Source: AC-32 sp035624425
GTDB taxonomy: Bacteria > Actinomycetota > Thermoleophilia > Gaiellales > Gaiellaceae
Direction of reading: 5' to 3'
Length of the DNA stretch: 11,460 nt
Assembly (NCBI GenBank): GCA_035624425.1
Contig: DASPRN010000013.1
Coordinates: forward strand, 1 to 11,460
Notes under the pieces: generated by a model
Told to the model about the DNA's origin: nothing
What the model saw: the letters and a program-made list of their open reading frames with translations, nothing else
Database searches by the model: none
Part shown: one piece after another, positions 6,559 to 11,460 of the stretch
Layout: each line of letters begins with the position of its first letter
How positions within the stretch are numbered: position 1 is the first letter of the stretch
Program-made: the position numbers and the translations under genes

Positions 6559-6598
6559 GCGCGCGCTCCGCCCTGACTCGAGCGATGACAGCGCGCGC
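6559..6598 (+). promoter_or_regulatory. Stem-loop in the rng leader
   Basis: GCGCGCGCT (6559-6567) is perfectly complementary to AGCGCGCGC (6590-6598), giving a 9-bp stem with a 22-nt loop. It ends 10 nt before the Shine-Dalgarno AAGGAG at 6609-6614. RNase E autoregulates through hairpins in its own leader in enterobacteria; whether this stem plays that part is inference. Confidence 0.4.
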
Positions 6599-6608
6599 GC
6601 GACCAACC

Positions 6609-6614
6609 AAGGAG
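6609..6614 (+). promoter_or_regulatory. Ribosome binding site deciding the rng TTG start
   Basis: AAGGAG lies 7 nt before TTG 6622 and 10 nt before the adjacent in-frame TTG 6625. No ATG or GTG is nearby in this frame, so a TTG start at 6622 is the best choice. Confidence 0.65.
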
Positions 6615-6621
6615 TTTTCAC

Positions 6622-9213
6622 TTGTTGCGATTGTTCCGTCGGCGCAAGCCGACCATCGACGAGCGCGCCGCCGCTGCGAGCGCGCCGACTACCCCTGACG
6701 AGACCGTAAGCCCGAAGCCCGCCGACGCGGGCGGGACCGAAGAGACACCAGCACGCAAGCGCCGCCGGCGCGGCAGCCGCGGCGGGCGCGGCCGCAAGAA
6801 GCCGGCCACGGACGCAGGCGCGACGGCCGAGGCCAAGCCAAAGGCCGAGCCGGTCCAGAAGAAGGACGGCTCGCGCCCCGACCGGCGTCCCGCCGCCCGC
6901 AAGCAGCGTGCGCCGAGGCGCCGAGCCCCGGAGCGCCGCCCGCCGCTGCCGCCCGCGAAGCGCGAGCTCCTCATCTCCGTCGACGTCAGTGAGCAGCGCG
7001 TCGCCGTCCTCGAGGACGGCCGGGTCGCCGAGGCCTACCTCGAGCGCCCGGAGCGCCGCTCGATCGCGGGCAACATCTACAAGGGCTCGGTCGACAACGT
7101 CCTGCCCGGGATGGAGGCCGCGTTCATCGAGATCGGCCTCGAGAAGAACGGCTTCCTCTACGTCGACGAGGTCGTCGGCCCCGAGCTCGAGGGCCGCTCG
7201 CACGGCCGCAAGATCCAGGATCTGCTCAGCCGCGGCCAGGACGTGCTCGTCCAGGCGGTCAAGGACCCGATGAAGTCGAAGGGCGCCCGCCTGACGACCG
7301 AGATCTCGCTGCCGGGCCGCTTCGTCGTCTTCGTGCCGCACGGCGAGGGGCTCGGCGTCTCGCGGCGGTTGGAGGACGACGAGCGCATCCGCCTGCGCGA
7401 CATCGTCAAGCGTCTCGACGTCAAGAAGGGCGGCGTGATCGTTCGCACCGCGGCCGAGGGTGCCTCCGCCGAGGACATCGAGCGCGACCTCGTCTTCCTC
7501 CAGCGGCTCTGGAAGACGATCGAGGCGCGCGCCAAGTCGGCAAAGTCGCCCGCGCTCGTCTACCAGGAGTCCGAGCTGCCCCTGCGAGTCGTCCGAGACC
7601 TGTTCACCGACGACTTCGAGCGTGCGCTCGTCGACCAGGAGCGCACCTACAAGCGGATCGTCGGCTACCTGAAGAAGACCTCGCCGCACATGGTCGAGCG
7701 CGTCCAGCGCCACCGCGAGAAGACGCCGCTGATGGAAGCCCTCGGCGTCGACGAGGAGATCCGCTCGACGCTCTCGCGCCGGGTCGACCTGCCCTCCGGC
7801 GGCTATCTGATCTTCGACTACGCCGAGGCGTTCACCGTGATCGACGTGAACACGGGCCGCTTCGTCGGCTCGCGCTCGAAGTCGTCCGGCTCGCGGCTCG
7901 AGGACACGATCACGAAGAACAATCTCGAGGCCGTCAAGGAGGTCGTGCGCCAGCTGCGGCTGCGCGACATCGGCGGGATCATCGTCATCGACTTCATCGA
8001 CATGGCGAACCCGAAGAACCGGGCGACGGTCGAGGAGGCACTGAAGAACGAGCTGGAGCGCGACCGGACGAAGACCTACGTGGTCGAGATCTCGCCGCTC
8101 GGGCTCGTCGAGATGACGCGCCAGAACGTCACGGACGGGCCCCGCGAGATCCTGACCCGCAAGTGCACGATCTGCGGCGGCGACGGGGTCGTCCTCTCGG
8201 AGGCCTCCGCCGCGGTCGACGCCGAGCGGCACCTGCGGGCGCTCGCGGCGAGCGCGCCACGGACGAAGGCGTTCAAGGTCGAGCTCGAGGCGAAGGTCGC
8301 CTCGATGCTGATCGGGCCCGGCGCGTCGCGGCTGATGGCGATCGAGGAGGAGACCAGGCGTCGATTCCTGATCGTCCCGCGCGACGACGTCTCCGTCGCT
8401 CACTTCGAGGTGCTCGGCAAGGGCACGCTCGAGAGCCTCGACGGGAACCCCCCGCCGGTGGCGGAGGGCAAGCAGCTCGAGCTGAAGCTGGTCGAGGTCG
8501 GCAAGCACGACGTCAATGCCGGCATCGGCAAGCTCGACGGGCTCACGGTCTCTGTCGGCGGGGCTGCGCCGCTGGTCGGCAAGAAGGCGAAGGTCCGGAT
8601 CGAGCGCGTGCTCAACGGCACCGCCTACGCGACGCTCGTCGCCGGCGGCAAGCAGCCCGAGGCGCCGATCACCGCCGAGGGCGAGGCCGAGAAGCCCACC
8701 CGCAAGCCGCCGGCGCGAAAGCGCTCGTCCGGCGAAGCCGGACCGGTGGAAGGGGCCTCGGGGGAATCGGGAGGTTCCCCCGGCGAAGCGGCGAGCCCGA
8801 AGCCGGAGCCGAAGGGCGAGCGCGAAGAGGTCGTGGTCGAGGAGCCCGAGACCGAAGAGCCCGAGGCGGAGGAGGAAGCGGTAGCGGTTGCCGAGACACC
8901 GCCCAAGAAGAAGACGAGGCGCGGCTCGCGCGGCGGCCGCCGCCGGCGCAAGAAGCCGGCCGGCGCCGCCGCCGAGAAGCCCGCAGATGCAGCCGCGGCC
9001 GAGGGCGAGGGCCCCAAGATCCATGTGCCGGCCGCCGATCTCGGGACCGACGAGCCCGAGGAGGCGCCGGAAGCCGCGGCCTCGGAGAACGGCGAGCAGC
9101 CCAAGCCGAAGAAGAAGACCCGCCGGGGCTCGCGCGGTGGCCGTAACAGGCGCCGGAAGAGCGGCACCGCTGCGGCCTCGGGCTCGGGCTCGGAAAGCGC
9201 GACGAGCAGCTAG
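6622..9213 (+). CDS. rng: Ribonuclease E/G family endoribonuclease
   Basis: This single-strand-specific endoribonuclease acts in mRNA turnover and rRNA/tRNA processing. The 863 residues divide into a basic, Pro/Ala/Arg-rich disordered N-terminus (1-112), an S1 RNA-binding domain (about 150-230, starting GNIYKGSVDNVLPGMEAAF) and the DNase I-like catalytic domain. The two metal-binding aspartates are D408 (FTVIDVNTGRF) and D457 (IIVIDFIDMANPKN), and the zinc-link cysteines are C515 and C518 (CTICGGDG). After the usual small domain (HFEVLGKG at the end), residues 614-674 look like a TRAM/OB-type barrel (HDVNAGIGKLDGLTVSV). The rest is disordered: an acidic run (about 730-760) and two RRGSRGG boxes (762-781, 830-848), with a related box at 47-61. 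The layout resembles actinobacterial RNase E with tails on both sides. It precedes rplU, the usual actinobacterial order. Either rng or rne would be a fair name. Confidence 0.93.
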   Translation: MLRLFRRRKPTIDERAAAASAPTTPDETVSPKPADAGGTEETPARKRRRRGSRGGRGRKKPATDAGATAEAKPKAEPVQKKDGSRPDRRPAARKQRAPRRRAPERRPPLPPAKRELLISVDVSEQRVAVLEDGRVAEAYLERPERRSIAGNIYKGSVDNVLPGMEAAFIEIGLEKNGFLYVDEVVGPELEGRSHGRKIQDLLSRGQDVLVQAVKDPMKSKGARLTTEISLPGRFVVFVPHGEGLGVSRRLEDDERIRLRDIVKRLDVKKGGVIVRTAAEGASAEDIERDLVFLQRLWKTIEARAKSAKSPALVYQESELPLRVVRDLFTDDFERALVDQERTYKRIVGYLKKTSPHMVERVQRHREKTPLMEALGVDEEIRSTLSRRVDLPSGGYLIFDYAEAFTVIDVNTGRFVGSRSKSSGSRLEDTITKNNLEAVKEVVRQLRLRDIGGIIVIDFIDMANPKNRATVEEALKNELERDRTKTYVVEISPLGLVEMTRQNVTDGPREILTRKCTICGGDGVVLSEASAAVDAERHLRALAASAPRTKAFKVELEAKVASMLIGPGASRLMAIEEETRRRFLIVPRDDVSVAHFEVLGKGTLESLDGNPPPVAEGKQLELKLVEVGKHDVNAGIGKLDGLTVSVGGAAPLVGKKAKVRIERVLNGTAYATLVAGGKQPEAPITAEGEAEKPTRKPPARKRSSGEAGPVEGASGESGGSPGEAASPKPEPKGEREEVVVEEPETEEPEAEEEAVAVAETPPKKKTRRGSRGGRRRRKKPAGAAAEKPADAAAAEGEGPKIHVPAADLGTDEPEEAPEAAASENGEQPKPKKKTRRGSRGGRNRRRKSGTAAASGSGSESATSS

Positions 9214-9216
9214 ACT
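9211..9216 (+). promoter_or_regulatory. Candidate -10 box for rplU-rpmA-obgE-nadD
   Basis: TAGACT overlaps the rng stop codon (TAG 9211-9213) and is identical to the box before mreC. A start site around 9223 would put the hairpin at 9225-9244 at the very 5' end of the message. Part of the match is fixed by the stop codon, so confidence is moderate. Confidence 0.35.
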
Positions 9217-9224
9217 TCCGGATC

Positions 9225-9248
9225 CGCGGGCGGCTCAGCCCGCGTTTT
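9225..9248 (+). terminator. Intrinsic terminator or attenuator between rng and rplU
   Basis: CGCGGGC (9225-9231) pairs perfectly with GCCCGCG (9238-9244) around a 6-nt loop GGCTCA and is followed by TTTT (9245-9248). It is the best terminator-like structure in the window. It lies 11 nt after the rng stop and 6 nt before the rplU ATG, so it either ends the rng transcript or acts as a leader attenuator for the ribosomal-protein genes. Confidence 0.6.
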
Positions 9249-9254
9249 GGTGCC

Positions 9255-9776
9255 ATGAGCTACGCGATCATCTCACTGGGCGGCAAGCAGTACCGCGTCC
9301 GCGAGGGCGAGCGCTTGCTCGTGGACCGCGTCCCGACGGCGGAGGGCAAGACCTTCCATCCCGAGGTGCTGATGCTCGGCGGGGACGGCGCGTTCGAGCT
9401 GGCCCCGAAGGGTGTCCAGGTGACCGCGAAGGTCGTCGGCTCGGCGCAGGGCCAGAAGATCCGCATCGGCAAGTACAAGCCGAAGACCGGCTACCGCCGC
9501 CACACCGGCTTTCGCGCGAAGCTCTCGCAGATCGAGATCCAGTCGATCGGCTCGGGCCGGGCGCCGGCGGCGGCGAAGAAGGAGCCCGCGAGGAAGGAGC
9601 CCGCAGCGGCGCCCGCGAAGCTTCCCGCCGGGTATGCGGACATGACCGTCAAGGAGATCGCCGAGAAGGCCGGCGGCTGGCCGGCCGATCAGGTCGCGGC
9701 GGCGCTGGAGTACGAGCAGGCGCATGGCAAGCGCAAGGGCGCGCTGGCCGCGCTGGAAGCGCAGGAGGACAGTTAG
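9255..9776 (+). CDS. rplU: Large ribosomal subunit protein bL21 with C-terminal extension
   Basis: bL21 binds 23S rRNA in the 50S subunit. Residues 1-100 are the complete L21 fold: MSYAIISLGGKQYRV at the start and IGKYKPKTGYRRHTGFRAKL before the end. Ordinary bL21 stops at about 103 residues, whereas this protein has 173. Residues 101-125 form an Ala/Pro/Lys linker (AAAKKEPARKEPAAAPAK) and 126-173 a predicted helical domain (GYADMTVKEIAEKAGG ... LEYEQAHGKRKGALAAL). That pattern, Y-x-x-(L/M)-T-V followed by a helix and YExxHxxR, resembles small helical modules seen on other bacterial ribosome-associated proteins, from memory. The ATG lacks a good Shine-Dalgarno; GGTG at 9249-9252 is too close. 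The stop is directly followed by the rpmA ATG. Confidence 0.95.
   Translation: MSYAIISLGGKQYRVREGERLLVDRVPTAEGKTFHPEVLMLGGDGAFELAPKGVQVTAKVVGSAQGQKIRIGKYKPKTGYRRHTGFRAKLSQIEIQSIGSGRAPAAAKKEPARKEPAAAPAKLPAGYADMTVKEIAEKAGGWPADQVAAALEYEQAHGKRKGALAALEAQEDS
9763..9768 (+). promoter_or_regulatory. Ribosome binding site of rpmA
   Basis: AGGAGG inside the last rplU codons is 8 nt before the rpmA ATG. It is the strongest Shine-Dalgarno in the window, whereas rplU and obgE on the same presumed transcript have poor ones. Confidence 0.7.
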
Positions 9777-10034
9777 ATGGCTCACAAGAAGGGACTCGGA
9801 TCGTCGAGGAACGGGCGCGACTCGAAGCCCAAGATGCTCGGCGTCAAGGTCTTCGACGGCCAGGGCGTGACGGCGGGGACGATCATCGTCCGCCAGCGCG
9901 GCACGCGCTTCCGTCCGGGCCCTGGGGCCGGCATCGGCCGCGACGACTCGATCTTCGCCAAACGCGACGGCCGCGTCGTGTTCCGGACGACCGGCGGCCG
10001 CCGGCTCATCGCGGTAGTCGACCAGCACAGCTAG
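9777..10034 (+). CDS. rpmA: Large ribosomal subunit protein bL27
   Basis: bL27 sits near the peptidyl-transferase centre of the 50S subunit, with its N-terminal tail reaching toward the P-site tRNA. The 85 residues match the family over the full length: MAHKKGLGSSRNGRDSKPK, then GTIIVRQRGTRFRPGPGAG, GRDDSIFAKRDGRVVF and a short C-terminus. It starts directly with the mature AHKKG sequence, so it lacks the Firmicutes-type N-terminal extension that the Prp protease removes. The start follows the rplU stop with no gap and has a strong Shine-Dalgarno. Slightly unusual is G-V-K-V-F-D-G-Q-G-V, where GVKKFGGE is commoner. Confidence 0.97.
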   Translation: MAHKKGLGSSRNGRDSKPKMLGVKVFDGQGVTAGTIIVRQRGTRFRPGPGAGIGRDDSIFAKRDGRVVFRTTGGRRLIAVVDQHS

Positions 10035-10041
10035 CGCTCTT

Positions 10042-11229
10042 ATGTTCACGGATCGCGCCCGCATCCAGGTGCAGGCGGGGCGCGGCGGCGACGGTGCGCT
10101 CAGCTTCCGGCGCGAGAAGTACGTGCCGAAGGGCGGCCCGGACGGCGGTGACGGCGGACCGGGCGGCGACGTCGTGGTGGTTGCCGACCCGGACCTGCGC
10201 GACCTGTCCGGCTTTCGCTCGCGCCGCCGGTTCGCGGCGGGCCGCGGCGGAGGCGGCGGTGGGTCGGGCAGGCACGGCGCGACCGGCAGCGGCATCGAGC
10301 TGCGCGTTCCCGCCGGTACCCAGGTTTTGGATTCGGACGAGCAACTGGTCGCCGACCTCGCCCACGCCGGCGCGCGCGCAGTGCTCGCGCACGGCGGCCC
10401 CGGCGGCCGGGGCAACCGCCGCTTCGCCACCTCGACCCGGCAGGCGCCGCGCTTCGCCGAGACCGGCCTCCCGGGCGAGCAGGGCGAATACGAGCTGCGC
10501 CTCAAGCTCCTTGCCGACGCCGCCCTCGTCGGGCTGCCGAACGCCGGCAAGTCGTCGCTGCTGCGGCGGATCTCGAACGCGAAGCCGAAGGTGGCCGACT
10601 ACCCGTTCACGACGATCCAGCCGGTGCTCGGCACCGTCGAGACGGATGAGCGCCAGCTCGTCGTCGCGGACGTGCCGGGTCTGATCGAGGGCGCAAGCGA
10701 GGGGGCCGGGCTCGGTCACGAGTTCCTGGCGCATCTCGAGCGCGCGCGCCTGCTCGTGCACGTGATCGACGTCTCCGAGGGCGACCCGGCCGAGCGCTTC
10801 GAGGAGATCGACCGCGAGCTGCGCGCCTACGGCAACGGCCTCGACGAGCTGCCGCAGGCGGTCGTGCTCAACAAGATCGACCTCGTCTCCGAGGTTCCGG
10901 CATTCAAGCCGGTGAACCCGCGCGTGCAGCGGGTGTTCGCCGTCTCGTGCGCGACCGGCGGAGGGGTCGAGGGCTTCCGGCGGGCGCTCTTCGAGCTCTG
11001 CGCGCCCGCGCCCGTGCCTCGGCACGACGACCACGGCCTCGCCGACTTCCTGGTCTACCGGCCCAAGCCCGACCCGCGGCGCGGCTACCGGATCTTCAGG
11101 ACCGACCGCGGCTTTCGCGTCGTCGGCCGCCCGCCGAGCGAGGAGGAGCTCGAGCGCGCTCTCCGCGAAGCCGGTGCGAAGAAGGGCGACGACGTCGAGG
11201 TCGCCGGCGAGGCGCTCGAATTCAGGTGA
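10042..11229 (+). CDS. obgE: GTPase ObgE/CgtA, ribosome assembly
   Basis: Obg is an essential GTPase that binds the 50S subunit during late assembly and links it to growth and stress signals. The 395 residues start with the glycine-rich Obg fold (1-157; SFRREKYVPKGGPDGGDGG). The G domain has G1 G164-LPNAGKSS, switch I with FTTIQPVLG, G3 D210-VPGLIEGA, G4 N277-KID and G5 S302-CATGGG. The C-terminal part (about 338-395; VYRPKPDPRRGYRIFRTDRG ... ALREAGAKKGDDVEV) is the Gram-positive-type OCT domain. It appears shortened: the usual 25-30-residue middle helix region between the FxVxG strand and the ALREAGA helix is reduced to GRPPSEEELE. The ATG is 7 nt after rpmA with no Shine-Dalgarno, so it probably relies on coupling. 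Confidence 0.96.
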   Translation: MFTDRARIQVQAGRGGDGALSFRREKYVPKGGPDGGDGGPGGDVVVVADPDLRDLSGFRSRRRFAAGRGGGGGGSGRHGATGSGIELRVPAGTQVLDSDEQLVADLAHAGARAVLAHGGPGGRGNRRFATSTRQAPRFAETGLPGEQGEYELRLKLLADAALVGLPNAGKSSLLRRISNAKPKVADYPFTTIQPVLGTVETDERQLVVADVPGLIEGASEGAGLGHEFLAHLERARLLVHVIDVSEGDPAERFEEIDRELRAYGNGLDELPQAVVLNKIDLVSEVPAFKPVNPRVQRVFAVSCATGGGVEGFRRALFELCAPAPVPRHDDHGLADFLVYRPKPDPRRGYRIFRTDRGFRVVGRPPSEEELERALREAGAKKGDDVEVAGEALEFR

Positions 11230-11231
11230 TC
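11224..11231 (+). promoter_or_regulatory. Ribosome binding site of nadD over the obgE stop codon
   Basis: AGGTGATC matches the downstream half of the extended anti-16S sequence (AGGAGGTGATC). The second G of its AGG is 7 nt before the GTG at 11234, and the obgE TGA lies inside it. This sets the nadD start and suggests coupled translation. Confidence 0.5.
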
Positions 11232-11233
11232 CG

Positions 11234-11460
11234 GTGATCGGGATTCTCGGTGGCACCTTCGACCCGCCGCACAACGGGCACGTCGCGCTGGCGCGGGCGG
11301 CGCTCGAGAAGCTGCCGATCGAACGCCTGCTCGTCCTCGTGGCGGCCCGGCCCGGTCATCGCCGGGTGGTCGCCGACGTCGACGCCCGCCTACGCCTGGC
11401 CCGGTCGGCGTTCTGCGATACCCCGGCCGAGGTCGAGCTCGACGAGAACGCCTTCACCGT
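11234..11460 (+). CDS. nadD: Nicotinate-nucleotide adenylyltransferase, 3' truncated by window edge
   Basis: NadD transfers AMP from ATP to nicotinate mononucleotide, making deamido-NAD in the de novo and salvage routes to NAD. The 75 complete codons begin MIGILGGTFDPPHNGH, the diagnostic GGTFDPxHxGH nucleotide-binding motif of this nucleotidyltransferase family. Next comes ALARAALEKLPIERLLVLVAARPGHR, then DARLRLARSAF, corresponding to the substrate-binding loop and the RLxL helix. The usual PPHK of the loop reads PGHR here, a conservative change. GTG 11234 is the first start in this frame after the obgE stop, 4 nt away. Actinobacteria often carry proB between obgE and nadD; here the two are adjacent. 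About two thirds of the protein lie beyond the window. Confidence 0.94.
   Translation, partial: MIGILGGTFDPPHNGHVALARAALEKLPIERLLVLVAARPGHRRVVADVDARLRLARSAFCDTPAEVELDENAFT

Noticed and set aside
6409..9024. 871-codon open frame on the - strand opposite rng
   Set aside because: Its Leu/Arg/Asp/Gly-rich low-complexity product mirrors the GC-rich codon structure of rng, which has clear domains and catalytic residues. It is a GC-driven shadow.
8888..10684. 598-codon + strand frame overlapping rng, rplU, rpmA and obgE
   Set aside because: The Arg/Ala/Pro/Ser-rich product has no domain and lies over four well-supported genes in other frames.

Overview
The window is a very GC-rich stretch of bacterial chromosome with every recognised gene on the + strand. 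The gene order mreB-mreC-mreD-mrdA-rodA followed by rng-rplU-rpmA-obgE-nadD, the GC-rich codon use, the frequent GTG/TTG starts and the TANNNT-type -10 boxes placed almost on the start codons all point to Actinomycetota. A deep-branching rod-forming lineage such as Thermoleophilia (Solirubrobacterales/Gaiellales) is my best guess. That placement is inference; I could not run a search.

Left part (1-5643) is the rod-shape and elongation module. It holds the 3' end of mreB (cut by the window edge), then mreC, mreD, mrdA (class B penicillin-binding protein 2) and rodA (SEDS glycosyltransferase). The last four are joined by 1, 8 and 4 nt overlaps and should form one translationally coupled unit. 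A terminator-like hairpin and a TAGACT -10 candidate sit between mreB and mreC, so mreC-D-mrdA-rodA may have its own promoter. Together these genes make the cytoskeletal filament, its membrane links and the polymerase/transpeptidase pair that elongates the side wall.

Middle part (5644-6621) holds two small unrecognised genes: a putative lipoprotein (5699-6208) with codon use unlike its neighbours, and a 65-residue Trp/Arg-rich protein (6255-6452). Each has a -10-like hexamer exactly 6 nt before its start codon, as expected for leaderless mRNAs. The spacer 6453-6621 carries two hairpins, a promoter candidate and a structured leader for the next gene. No stretch longer than 300 bases lacks a gene.

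Right part (6622-11460) is an RNA and ribosome module: a large RNase E/G with disordered basic tails and an apparent extra TRAM-like domain, ribosomal proteins L21 (with an unusual C-terminal helical extension) and L27, the ribosome-assembly GTPase ObgE (with a shortened C-terminal domain), and the 5' end of nadD for NAD synthesis, cut by the window edge.

I see no mobile element, CRISPR array, tRNA, rRNA or clearly new system. The gene content is conserved core. The points worth a second look are accessory domains on core proteins (RNase E/G, L21, ObgE, PBP2) and a consistent pattern of promoters sitting on start codons.
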